Below are positions 27,313 through 35,936 of a stretch of 64,000 bases of DNA, piece after piece (within the stretch, counting starts at the first letter, position 1; every line of letters starts with the position of its first letter). The DNA is from Collimonas sp. PA-H2. Its GTDB lineage: Bacteria > Pseudomonadota > Gammaproteobacteria > Burkholderiales > Burkholderiaceae_D. The stretch covers positions 5,332,001-5,396,000 of the forward strand of contig NZ_PDBX01000001.1 in assembly GCF_002564105.1 (NCBI RefSeq). Reading direction: 5' to 3'. The translations under genes and the position numbers were made by a program. Below the pieces are notes generated by a model. The model saw only the letters and a list, made by a program, of their open reading frames with translations, ran no database searches and was not told the origin of the DNA.

Positions 27313-27693
27313 TCAGCCCTGGCGCTCTTCTATCGCATCAACCCGCCCGGGATAAAAAGCCAGGTAATTCTTGATGCCCTTGACTGCCGCATAGGGAGCC
27401 TCGTAAGACCAAACCGCATTGACCGAGCGCTCGCCGCCGGATGGGATGCTGTAGTAAGCGCAGTCGCCCTTGTACGGACAGTAGGTAGCGTGCTCTGTCC
27501 GTTCCAGCAGCGTCATGTCGACATCCTCGCGCGGAATGTACTGGACAGCGGGGTAAGCCGCCTCTTGCAGCGTCAAGGCCTTGCGCGTATCGGCAATGAC
27601 GCGGCCGCCGAGGGTGACGACGACGCGCGCCGCGTTGGGCGTAATCGAGATGGGATGATCGGGGCCAGGAATTTTGACAGCCTTGGACATCAT
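27313..27693 (-). CDS. DUF427 domain protein
   Basis: 126 aa starting MMSKAVKIPGPDHPISI after AGGA. RVVVTLGGRVIADTRKAL, QYIPREDVDMTLLERT and TYCPYKGDCAYYSI are the hallmark segments of DUF427, a small family often seen with redox genes, of unknown activity. It is downstream of the tetR gene at 27854 in the same direction and may be controlled by it. Confidence 0.88.
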   Translation of the reverse strand: MMSKAVKIPGPDHPISITPNAARVVVTLGGRVIADTRKALTLQEAAYPAVQYIPREDVDMTLLERTEHATYCPYKGDCAYYSIPSGGERSVNAVWSYEAPYAAVKGIKNYLAFYPGRVDAIEERQG

Positions 27694-27853
27694 GATTTTT
27701 CCTTTTACGTTACGGAATCGAAACCTTGCGCCATCACCGATCTCACTACCGTAGTCGGCGCCCTGCGTGATTAAGAGAATACTAGGAATCCAATAAACGC
27801 GCCGGCGCCGCAACGCAGACCAATCAAGCCGTGAATACACAGGCGAAACGCAT

Positions 27854-28447
27854 TCAAGCAGAATCATCGCCGTTCGCAATGCGTATCGCGGCAGCCTGGA
27901 TGGTTGCCGCAATTTTCTCCGCGACCGCAGGCTCCGGAATCGCGCGCGCCATGGTCACGCCGCCGGCCAGCATGGCCAGCAAAGCCCAGGCGCGGGCGTG
28001 ACGCTCGGCATCCGTGCCGCCCGCGAGACCTGCGGCAAGCGCCTCGACCACCCCTAGTAAGGCTACTTGATAGGCGGAACGGGCAGACGCCCCTGCTCGC
28101 TCGACCTCGGGCGACAGGCTGGGTAGCGTGCAGGCGTCGCCCAGTTCGCAGGTCCGCTTGTAACCCAGATAGAACGCCACGAATGCCGGCAGCCAGCCTG
28201 CTCCGTGCTCCGCCCGCAGTATTTCAATGCCGCCACGTAGCTGCTCCAGCCCGGCGACAATGGCAGCCTCGAATGCATCCGACTTGGAACTGAAGTGGCC
28301 GTAAAAAGCGCCATGCGTCACCCCCGCTTCGCGCGCCAGGCCATCCACGCCTATACCGCCGTAGCCCTGCTTGCGGAAGCCGCGACCGGCGGCATCGACA
28401 ATCCGAGCCCTGCTCTCTTCTTTATGCCCGGGGGCGTAGCGCGCCAT
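27854..28447 (-). CDS. TetR family transcriptional regulator
   Basis: 197 aa. The start at 28447 has AGGAG upstream and gives MARYAPGHKEESRARIVDAA. HTH residues lie in GIGVDGLAREAGVTHGAFYGHFSSK. The C-terminal ligand domain is alanine-rich. It diverges from a VOC protein gene; ACGATCG motifs in the shared intergenic region are probable operators, one overlapping the VOC promoter. The inducer is unknown. Confidence 0.9.
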   Translation of the reverse strand: MARYAPGHKEESRARIVDAAGRGFRKQGYGGIGVDGLAREAGVTHGAFYGHFSSKSDAFEAAIVAGLEQLRGGIEILRAEHGAGWLPAFVAFYLGYKRTCELGDACTLPSLSPEVERAGASARSAYQVALLGVVEALAAGLAGGTDAERHARAWALLAMLAGGVTMARAIPEPAVAEKIAATIQAAAIRIANGDDSA

Positions 28448-28464
28448 GACGGCTCCTTTATATG

Positions 28465-28509
28465 ACGATCGAAATATAATTATTGACAGCATTACGATCG
28501 TAACATAAT
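28465..28509 (+). promoter_or_regulatory. Promoter and TetR operator candidate between tetR and the VOC gene
   Basis: TTGACA (28483-28488) with CATAAT (28504-28509) forms a rightward promoter with a short 15-bp spacer. The perfect palindrome TTACGATCGTAA (28492-28503) fills the gap before the -10, and a second ACGATCG core occurs at 28465-28471, 29 bp to the left. This suits repression of both divergent genes by the TetR protein. Confidence 0.55.
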
Positions 28510-28598
28510 CTCCAGGCAGCGGCTGCGAAGCCGAGTAATCCCGGTGTTTTATTCAGCAAAGCCGGCCTTGCAGATAACGGAGCTAAAGGAGGTCAGCC

Positions 28599-29006
28599 AT
28601 GCAGTTATCCAACTATCTTTTCTTCACCACGACCTGTGAACAGGCGCTCGACTTTTATACGCAATGCGGGCTGGGAGAAATGACGGAAGTTTCACGCTAC
28701 GGCTTGAACGGCATTGCGCCGCCAAACGCAGAGATGCATGGCAAGGTCATGCACGCCCGCTTCGAAGGCCCGGGCGTGTTGTTCTACGCCTCCGACAACC
28801 ACGACGCCGAGCCCATGCGCGGCTCGGCGCACATCCTCATGCTGGATGAGCGCGGGCAGACCGAGACCTTGTTTGCGCTGATGGGCCAAGGCGGCAAGGT
28901 GAGCACCCCGCTCGCGGTCCAGCCCTGGGGCGATTTCTACGGCAAGCTGACCGACCGCTTCGGAGTGCAATGGATGTTCAACTGCACGGACCGGACAGCG
29001 CTCTGA
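28599..29006 (+). CDS. VOC family protein (PhnB-like)
   Basis: 135 aa with a very strong ribosome site (AAAGGAGGT). QLSNYLFFTTTCEQALDFYTQCGLGE, FYASDNHDAEPMRG and WGDFYGKLTDRFGVQWMFNC, read in pieces, match PhnB/3-demethylubiquinone-like VOC proteins, which are metal-dependent or metal-free dimers related to glyoxalase I. It diverges from tetR and is a likely target. The function is unknown. Confidence 0.88.
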   Translation: MQLSNYLFFTTTCEQALDFYTQCGLGEMTEVSRYGLNGIAPPNAEMHGKVMHARFEGPGVLFYASDNHDAEPMRGSAHILMLDERGQTETLFALMGQGGKVSTPLAVQPWGDFYGKLTDRFGVQWMFNCTDRTAL

Positions 29007-29034
29007 CCGGTCCGCCGCTCAATATCAGGCAACC

Positions 29035-31503
29035 TCAGGCAGTGACGGTAAACACGACCGGCCCTGCCAGTTGCTCGGCATAGCCGTCGTTGGCGAGGAA
29101 CCAGGCCTTGTAGGACCCGGCCGCCAGCCCTTGGGTCTTCAGCGTCACCTGGCCGCTAAGCATTGACGCGTATTCATACACGCTATAAGTCTTGTAGCCG
29201 GCCTGGTCGGGGACATTGCTGGAGATCGGGAACACGCCGATCCAGTTGCGCGGATTCTGCTTTTGCAGCGCGCTGCTGTAGTTGAATGCAATCGTGCTGC
29301 CCTGGCGTATGCTTGGCGTCGGCGTCGACAAGGTTGAAGGCGCAATGACGCCGATCTGCGGATCCGTCCAGCTGCGGGCGGCGCTCTCGACATGGCCGGC
29401 GATGCGGCGCAGGAAGCCGGCATCGGAATCCGCCGTCACGCTGAAGTCGTACCAGCCCTTGGCCGCGGCCAGCGGCACCATCAGGCGCAGAGACCTGCCG
29501 GCCTCGACCCGATACGGCGCCACAAAGCCGCGCGACGGACCGGCATTGGCGTTCACCGTGAAGGTGCAAGCCTTGGCGCCCGCCTCGTTGAACAAGATCA
29601 GGACGATGGCGTGGCGCTCATAGTCGTCGCGCACCAGGATTTCCGGCCGTGCCGCGGCGGCGCTGGCGGCGGCCGCAAAGCTGCCTTTGATTTCCCTGAG
29701 AAAACCGTTCGGGCCATGCACCCGCAATTCATATTGATCGCTGCTCCAGTTGCCCAGCTTGACGTCGCGCAGCGCTTTCCCTGCTTCCACCGCGTAATGC
29801 CATGGCCCGTCCTGGCGCAAATTCGAATAGGCGATGAAAGCAGCGCCGGCCTTGCCGGTATTGCCTAGGCTCAGCGTCAGTTCGCGATGGCCGGACTGGG
29901 CGGCGGCGCGGGCGTCGACATGGAATTGGTACGGCAAGTGACAAGCCGGGCGCGGTTCACGGTTCGACTCTTGCAGCGGAAAAACCTGCTGCGCCGGCGG
30001 TGTGGCGCTGACCGGCGAATCGACCTTTTGGTAAGGCGGCGCCGGCGTGATCTGCGGCCAGGCTTTGTTGGGAGTCTTGAAATCGAAGGCGGACGTGAGG
30101 TCGCCGCATACCGCGCGGCGCCATGGCGAGATATTCTTGCAAGTGACCTTGTCGCGATCCAGGCCCTTGCCTGTCGACAGCCATTCCTCCAGGAAGCGCA
30201 ACACCGAAGTATGGTCGAACAACTGGGAACAGACCCGGCCGCCGCGGCTCCACGGCGAAATCACCAGCATCGGCACACGCGGCCCCAGACCCTTCGGCTG
30301 CTGCTGGTAAACCTCGCCAATGCTCGGGTCGGCCAGGGTGGTCATTCCCTTGTCGACGCTCAGTGGCGGCACATTGGACGGCATGTGATCGAAAAAACCG
30401 TCGTTTTCATCATAGTTGATCAGGAACACGGTTTTCGACCAGACCTCCGGATTGCTGGCCAGCGCACCCAGCAGCCTGGATGCAATGTCTTCGCCGGCGT
30501 TGGGCGATGCTTCCGGATGCTCGCAATATTCGTAAGGCGCAAAAATCCATGAAACCTGCGGCAAGGCGGTCTTGCCGTCGACGCCGTCGATATCGCGCTT
30601 GAAGGCCTTGATCAGCAAATCGCCCTTGGTGCCGGCGGCATTGTCTTTAGTGGAACCGTCTGCCAGCGCCCTGCCCTTTAAATACAAAGGCGAGCTGGTC
30701 TTGAGACGGCTGCCGTCGCTTTCAACCCGGAAGTTCCTGAAATAGGCCAGGTAGTTGTCGCCATAGTTGTCGAACTCCTGGTAAGCCTTCCAGCTGACAC
30801 TATTGGCTTCCAAGACTTCGGCGTAGGTCTTCCAGTTTGGCGCCGCGGCCGTGGTGGCGGCGCTGATGTCGTCGTTGTTGAGGTCGCCGTTATAGATAGG
30901 GTTGGCGTTGTACAGGTTGCCGTCGTTGAGCCCGGTGATATTCTCGCCGGCGCTGCCGGACAAGGCATAGAAGCGGTTGGGATCGGTCGGGCCGAAAATC
31001 GAGCAGTGATAGGCGTCGCAGATGGTGAATGCGTCTGCCACCGCGTAGTAGAACGGCAGGTCGCCGCGGTCGAAATAGCCCATGGTATAGGCCGTCTTCT
31101 TGGGTACCCAGGCGTCCCAGTTTTTCCAGGTATCTTCAGAGCCTTTCCAGCTGTGGTTCAAGCCGACGCGCGTGGCGTTGCTGCCTTTCGCATCGAAATG
31201 ATATGGCAGCACATAGGAGCCGCCGTTCGGCTGGTACCACACTGACTGCCCGCTGGGCAGCGAGATGGCGCGCGGATCGCCGAAGCCGCGCACGCCGGCC
31301 AGCTTGCCGAAGTAATGATCGAAAGAGCGGTTTTCCTGCATGAAAATCACGACGTGCTCGACGTCTGCAATGGTGCCGGTCTTGCAGTTGGCGGGGACGG
31401 CCAGCGCTTGCCGGATGGTGTCGGGAAAGACGCCTGCGGCGGCAGCCGCGGCTGCGGTTTTTGCCGTCAGGGCCAGGAAATCACGCCTGCTCTTTTGTGT
31501 CAT
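29035..31503 (-). CDS. Phosphocholine-specific phospholipase C, Tat-exported
   Basis: 822 aa. The start at 31503 (GGAGA upstream) gives a twin-arginine signal, KSRRDFLALTAK followed by a run of alanines. The catalytic domain is of the phosphoesterase family: VVIFMQENRSFDHYFGKLAGV, FGPTDPNRFYALSG and the NYDENDGFFDHM metal/active-site region. Two C-terminal beta-sandwich repeats (about residues 580-820) are typical of bacterial PlcN/PlcH-like enzymes (DUF756). It hydrolyses phosphatidylcholine to diacylglycerol and phosphocholine outside the inner membrane. A longer in-frame start at 31623 would spoil the signal. Confidence 0.93.
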   Translation of the reverse strand: MTQKSRRDFLALTAKTAAAAAAAGVFPDTIRQALAVPANCKTGTIADVEHVVIFMQENRSFDHYFGKLAGVRGFGDPRAISLPSGQSVWYQPNGGSYVLPYHFDAKGSNATRVGLNHSWKGSEDTWKNWDAWVPKKTAYTMGYFDRGDLPFYYAVADAFTICDAYHCSIFGPTDPNRFYALSGSAGENITGLNDGNLYNANPIYNGDLNNDDISAATTAAAPNWKTYAEVLEANSVSWKAYQEFDNYGDNYLAYFRNFRVESDGSRLKTSSPLYLKGRALADGSTKDNAAGTKGDLLIKAFKRDIDGVDGKTALPQVSWIFAPYEYCEHPEASPNAGEDIASRLLGALASNPEVWSKTVFLINYDENDGFFDHMPSNVPPLSVDKGMTTLADPSIGEVYQQQPKGLGPRVPMLVISPWSRGGRVCSQLFDHTSVLRFLEEWLSTGKGLDRDKVTCKNISPWRRAVCGDLTSAFDFKTPNKAWPQITPAPPYQKVDSPVSATPPAQQVFPLQESNREPRPACHLPYQFHVDARAAAQSGHRELTLSLGNTGKAGAAFIAYSNLRQDGPWHYAVEAGKALRDVKLGNWSSDQYELRVHGPNGFLREIKGSFAAAASAAAARPEILVRDDYERHAIVLILFNEAGAKACTFTVNANAGPSRGFVAPYRVEAGRSLRLMVPLAAAKGWYDFSVTADSDAGFLRRIAGHVESAARSWTDPQIGVIAPSTLSTPTPSIRQGSTIAFNYSSALQKQNPRNWIGVFPISSNVPDQAGYKTYSVYEYASMLSGQVTLKTQGLAAGSYKAWFLANDGYAEQLAGPVVFTVTA

Positions 31504-31718
31504 GTGCTTATCTCCGGAAAATACATGGTGATGGTTGAATGCGACCGACAGGCTATAGCGCTTATATGACGCCCTCATGACGCTGCGGCATGCAGCGGCG
31601 CTGGCGTACGACATGCTTGCCAAGCTAGCATTCGGACGGAGGGGAAACTTGTGATGAGGCGACAGGGATCAGCCGCATTGCGTCTGCGGCGCGCACTTTG
31701 CCGATCTGGTTGGGAATC

Positions 31719-32753
31719 TTATCCGGCGGTGGGATTGAGCAAACTCAGCCGGTAAGCATACGGCGCCTGCCCGCTCCAGCGCCGGAATGCGCGGGTAAAC
31801 GCGCTCTGCTCGGAATAGCCCAGCAACTGGGCGATTTCAGCCAGCTGCAGGCGCGGGTCGGCCAGGTAGTCTTCGGCCAGGCGCTGGCGGATACTCTCGC
31901 GCAATTCCCGGAAGTTGATGCCGGCGGCGGCCAGCCGGCGATGCAAGGTGCGCGCCGAAACGTGCAGCTCGTTGGCGACCAGCTCCAGCTCGGGCTGGCC
32001 TTCGCGCACCAGGCGGGCGATGCAGCGCCGCACCGCCTGTTCGAAATCGTCGCTGGGCGGCAATTGCGCCAGCAAGTCATCGGCCTGTCGTTCCAGCACA
32101 TTCAGCAAGACCGTATCCGGCTGCCGCAGCGGCAATGCCAGCAGCGCTTGCGGAAAGCGGATCGAGGTTTCCGGCTGGTCGAACAATACCGGGCAGCCGA
32201 ACCAGTCACGATATGGCTGGATGTCGGCCGGCGCCGGATTGACGAAGCGGATTTCGGTGGCCACGATGCGGCGGCCGGTGGCGTTGTGGGTCAGCTGTAG
32301 CAGCGCGGTGATGGCGCATTCGTCCACCAGCGCTCCGGGACGGCCCTGGTCGACGCCCCATTCCAGCAGCAGCTCGCTGCCCTCCACGCTGCTGCGCATG
32401 GGATTGACGTCGTACAGCAGACGCTGGTATTGCAAGGTGCGGGCCAGCGCCGCACCGAGGTTAGGACAAGCCAGCAGCACATAGCCCATCACGCCGAAAT
32501 GCGCCGGCGTAATGGTCTGGCCCAGGTGCAGGCCGAGCAAGGGGTCATGCAGGTGTTCGGCGGCGCGCTGCAGCAAGGCACGCCAGGCAGCCACCGGATA
32601 ACGCAGCGAGCCGCGGTCGGCTGCTTCCGGCGCGGCGACACCCAGCAAGGCGGCCGCAGCCACACCCCGCTTTTCAAGATACTCATACAGCAGCCGCACA
32701 TAGGTGCTGGGGACCACGCCCCGGGGCGGCTGTTCCACTATGGTCTGGTGCAT
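31719..32753 (-). CDS. AraC family transcriptional regulator (Arabinose_bd/OruR type)
   Basis: 344 aa. The N-terminal two thirds carry the Arabinose_bd-type sensor (PVAAWRALLQRAAEHLHDPLLGLHLG, then GVMGYVLLACPNLGAALART in pieces). The C-terminus has two HTH motifs with LGYSEQSAFTRAFRRWSGQAP. The start is uncertain; ATG 32753 is preferred to the TTG at 32789. It diverges from a fatty-acid-hydroxylase-type gene and probably activates it. Confidence 0.9.
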   Translation of the reverse strand: MHQTIVEQPPRGVVPSTYVRLLYEYLEKRGVAAAALLGVAAPEAADRGSLRYPVAAWRALLQRAAEHLHDPLLGLHLGQTITPAHFGVMGYVLLACPNLGAALARTLQYQRLLYDVNPMRSSVEGSELLLEWGVDQGRPGALVDECAITALLQLTHNATGRRIVATEIRFVNPAPADIQPYRDWFGCPVLFDQPETSIRFPQALLALPLRQPDTVLLNVLERQADDLLAQLPPSDDFEQAVRRCIARLVREGQPELELVANELHVSARTLHRRLAAAGINFRELRESIRQRLAEDYLADPRLQLAEIAQLLGYSEQSAFTRAFRRWSGQAPYAYRLSLLNPTAG

Positions 32754-32852
32754 GGCGAGAATTGTCAAATAATTGTCTGTAGCGGTCAAGCCTTTATATC
32801 AGGCCCGGGGCTAAAATCCAACGCATCGACTAAGCGCATGGAGCAGTACATC

Positions 32853-33740
32853 ATGATGGATCTGATTGCCTGGATGGAGGCCACTTTCGGTTCTCATATA
32901 GAGTGGAAACAGGTGGTGCTGATCGGCATGACACCCTTGTTCCTGGTCGGCTTTGCCATCGAATGGCAGGTCATGCGCAAGCGCGGCGCGCGCCAGCAGT
33001 TCTATTGGAAAGACATCCTCACCAACCTCACCCTCGGCAGCAGCTACCAGCTGTTCGAACTGGCGGTGCACGTGCTATTCGTCGGCGCCGCCATATTCTG
33101 GTTCTGGCACCATCACTTGTTGACGATCCCGATCAACGGCTGGACCCTGCTGCCGATCTTCCTCGGCGTCGAATTCTGCTACTACTGGTTCCATCGCAGC
33201 AGCCACCGCGTGCGCTGGTTCTGGACCGCCCACGTGGTGCACCATAGCGGCGAGCACATGAACATGACGACCGCCATGCGGCAGTCGATGCTCTACCCGA
33301 TCACTGGCTGGTGGCTGTTCTTCATGCCGCTGGTGCTGCTGGGCGTGCATCCGGCGGTGGTGTTCATCCTGTACGCCTGCGACCTGGTGTACCAGTTCTT
33401 CATCCACACCGAAAGCGTCGGCAAGCTGCACCCTGTGCTGGAGTACCTGTTCGACACCCCCAGCAACCACCGCGCCCATCACGGCCGCAACGACTGCTAT
33501 ATCGACCGGAACTACGGCGGCGTGCTGATCATTTTCGACCGCCTGTTCGGTACTTATGTGGAAGAGCAGGAAGCCGTGGATTACGGCATCAAGCGCCAGG
33601 TCTACAGCCACAATGCGCTGATCCTCAACTTCCACGAATTCATCGCGATGTGGCGCGACGTCGCACAGCCGGGCAACCTGCCGCAGCGCCTGAAGCATCT
33701 GTGGGCGCCGCCCGAATACGAGCGCGCGCCCTTGCCTTGA
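32853..33740 (+). CDS. Sterol desaturase / fatty acid hydroxylase family membrane enzyme
   Basis: 295 aa integral membrane di-iron enzyme. Histidine clusters are HRSSH, HVVHH(SGEH) and HRAHHG, the full set for binding two irons, spread between about four membrane helices. The start at 32853 has GGAG nine bases upstream; an in-frame ATG at 32838 lacks a ribosome site. It diverges from an AraC regulator. The lipid or other hydrophobic substrate is unknown; these enzymes hydroxylate or desaturate sterols, fatty acids or ether lipids. Confidence 0.9.
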   Translation: MMDLIAWMEATFGSHIEWKQVVLIGMTPLFLVGFAIEWQVMRKRGARQQFYWKDILTNLTLGSSYQLFELAVHVLFVGAAIFWFWHHHLLTIPINGWTLLPIFLGVEFCYYWFHRSSHRVRWFWTAHVVHHSGEHMNMTTAMRQSMLYPITGWWLFFMPLVLLGVHPAVVFILYACDLVYQFFIHTESVGKLHPVLEYLFDTPSNHRAHHGRNDCYIDRNYGGVLIIFDRLFGTYVEEQEAVDYGIKRQVYSHNALILNFHEFIAMWRDVAQPGNLPQRLKHLWAPPEYERAPLP

Positions 33741-33747
33741 GCGGCGC

Positions 33748-34095
33748 CTATTTCTGCATCTGGATGTAACGCTTGACGTCGTCGAAGCTCACCTTGCCGC
33801 GCTTGGCGGTATCGATCTTGCTGAAGTTGTTGCTGACAAAACCCAGGCCGGCTTTCTGCGCCTGCTCCTTGGTCAAGACACCCTTCTTGTCGACATCGGC
33901 GGCGTCGAAATCCGCTTTCAGGCCCTGATCCACTTGCTGCTGCAGATCGGCGCCTTTGCTGATCGGCGTTGGCGCCGGCAACGGCGCTCCCGGCGGCAGC
34001 AGCGGTCCTTCCGTGCCTGCCTGGGCGATGCTCATGGCGCTGCTGAGGCCGGCGGCGCACAGCACCGCGCTGATTGAATGCCAAGATTTTTTCAT
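33748..34095 (-). CDS. EF-hand-like exported protein
   Basis: 115 aa, beginning MKKSWHSISAVLCAAGLSSA, a signal peptide cut near AQAG. The mature part has one fairly good calcium loop (DVDKKGVLTKEQ, Gln at position 12) and one degenerate loop (DTAKRGKVSFDD). It converges on the hydroxylase gene with seven bases between stop codons. Its role is unknown. Confidence 0.82.
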   Translation of the reverse strand: MKKSWHSISAVLCAAGLSSAMSIAQAGTEGPLLPPGAPLPAPTPISKGADLQQQVDQGLKADFDAADVDKKGVLTKEQAQKAGLGFVSNNFSKIDTAKRGKVSFDDVKRYIQMQK

Positions 34096-34136
34096 GCTCG
34101 CTTCCTTTTCATCCGCATAGTTCATCATAGACGCTT

Positions 34137-35819
34137 TTAGCGCAGCGTTATGGCTTTCAGGCTGCTAGCGGCCGGCGTGGTGTTGTCCGGCCACGGATCC
34201 GGCAGGTCGGCAAAGCCCATGGCGCCGGCAATCGGCGTCCCTTTGTAAAAACTTGCCAGATCGGCCTTGATCAGCGGCCGCGAATCGTTGTCCAGATAAG
34301 TCATATGGCCGCCGTTGTAGTGGGTCAGCTGGATATTGGGCGGATTTTGCTGCAGGCTGGCGAGGGTTTTCAGGCGCCCCAGGTCCTTTTCGGTGGCAAA
34401 GAAAGGCGTCACAAAATCATGATAGCCGTTGATCGAAAATATCTTGATTTTCGGGTTCAGTGCAATCTCTTGGGCGAGGTCGGGGATGGTATCCGGATAA
34501 GCCTTGCCGCCGTGGCTGAAATCCCAGGTCCAGCCGGGCGACCGGCCTGAGGAATAGCTGGTGTTGGGCGCGCTGTACTTGAGGTAATTGGGCAGCACCT
34601 GCTGGCTCTGGATATTGAAGAAACTGCTCACCAGCGAACTGGACGGATCGCCGCCCTGCGCCATGGCGCTGCCGTTGGCGGCGGCGACACGGCCATCATA
34701 GGATCCGATCAGGAAACCGGGCTTGAGCTGGTCGCCGTAGCTGTTGCTGTTGGTGGCGACAGCAGTGCCGAAATACAGCTTGAGCGCCTCATTAGCCAGG
34801 CCCGACAGGCTGGCCAGGGTCGCGAACGATTGCGCCTGGCTGGCGCTGGGCGGGTCGCCGTAGGTGTAATTGGCATCGTCGGTGAAGGAGGCGTACTGCT
34901 GCAGCACCACGCCGCGCATGGTCGCCATGTAGCCGGGCGTGCTGGCTGGCGCCGGCGCCACCTTGTTGTAATACGCCGCCACTGCGCCGAAAGTCGGCAA
35001 GGATGAGGCGTACTGGTCGCCGTTGCGGCCCATGTCGTTGTAATCAAGGATAGAAGAATTGAGGACGATCCCGCTCAGATGCACGCCGGCGCTTTCCAGC
35101 AGATGCGACAGCACCGCCGTGCGCGGCGTGCCGTACGACTCGCCATACAGATAGATAGGCGACGCCGAACGCTGGTTGGCCGTGATATAGCGCTGGATAA
35201 AGTCGCGCATCACGCCGGCATCCTGGTCCACGCCCCAGAACGAGGCATTGGTGTTGGGCGCGATCGCTTCGGAATAGCCGGTGCCGGGCGGATCGATAAA
35301 CACCAGGTCGGTGGTGTCGATCAGGCTCTCCTGGTTGTCGACCAGCGGAAAATTCGGATAGCCGGTCCCTTGCGGATCGGCGGTATCGACGCGGGTCGGG
35401 GCGAACGAGCCCAGCCGCAGATAGATCGCCGGGCTGCCTGGTCCGCCGTTATAGAAAAATGTCACAGGCCGGGTCTTGGCGTCCTGGCCGTCCGCAGTGT
35501 AGGCGACATAGAAAAACGAGGCTTCCGGGTTGCCCTTGGCGTCGCTGGCGGTCAGATGCCCGGTCGTGGTCGTATAGGCAATATTACTGCCCGCCAGGGC
35601 AAGGGTGTGGTGCGTAACGGCGGCATTTTCGCTGGCGCTCGGCAAGGAATCTTTCGGATTGACTGAATAAGCGACCGGATCGGTATATGGCTGATCCACT
35701 GCCGCATTGGCTGCGGCATTACCGCCGCCGGAATCACTGCCGCCGCCACAGCCGGCCAGCAGCGCTACCGCGCATATGCTTACGACCGCCAGTTTCAATC
35801 GCCGATGAAGACTACCCAT
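34137..35819 (-). CDS. Serine carboxypeptidase-like lipoprotein (peptidase S10)
   Basis: 560 aa. GGGAG precedes the ATG at 35819. A lipobox LLAGC sits near residue 25, followed by a Gly/Ser linker, so it should be anchored in the outer membrane. The alpha/beta-hydrolase triad is visible: Ser in YGESYGTPR, Asp in INGYHDFVTPF and His in NGGHMTYLD. FFYNGGPGSP is the oxyanion region of S10 peptidases. It removes C-terminal residues from peptides; specificity is unknown. It follows the EF-hand gene's position in the same direction but probably has its own promoter. Confidence 0.9.
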   Translation of the reverse strand: MGSLHRRLKLAVVSICAVALLAGCGGGSDSGGGNAAANAAVDQPYTDPVAYSVNPKDSLPSASENAAVTHHTLALAGSNIAYTTTTGHLTASDAKGNPEASFFYVAYTADGQDAKTRPVTFFYNGGPGSPAIYLRLGSFAPTRVDTADPQGTGYPNFPLVDNQESLIDTTDLVFIDPPGTGYSEAIAPNTNASFWGVDQDAGVMRDFIQRYITANQRSASPIYLYGESYGTPRTAVLSHLLESAGVHLSGIVLNSSILDYNDMGRNGDQYASSLPTFGAVAAYYNKVAPAPASTPGYMATMRGVVLQQYASFTDDANYTYGDPPSASQAQSFATLASLSGLANEALKLYFGTAVATNSNSYGDQLKPGFLIGSYDGRVAAANGSAMAQGGDPSSSLVSSFFNIQSQQVLPNYLKYSAPNTSYSSGRSPGWTWDFSHGGKAYPDTIPDLAQEIALNPKIKIFSINGYHDFVTPFFATEKDLGRLKTLASLQQNPPNIQLTHYNGGHMTYLDNDSRPLIKADLASFYKGTPIAGAMGFADLPDPWPDNTTPAASSLKAITLR

Positions 35820-35936
35820 GAATTTCTCCCAGATATTTCCGTCGTGGATATTGACCCGTATGACCAACCTGCGCGGGTAATTGTATAGCTCTCACAGGAT
35901 ATGCCCGCCGAAACCGAAAAAAGGGCCATCGCCGTG

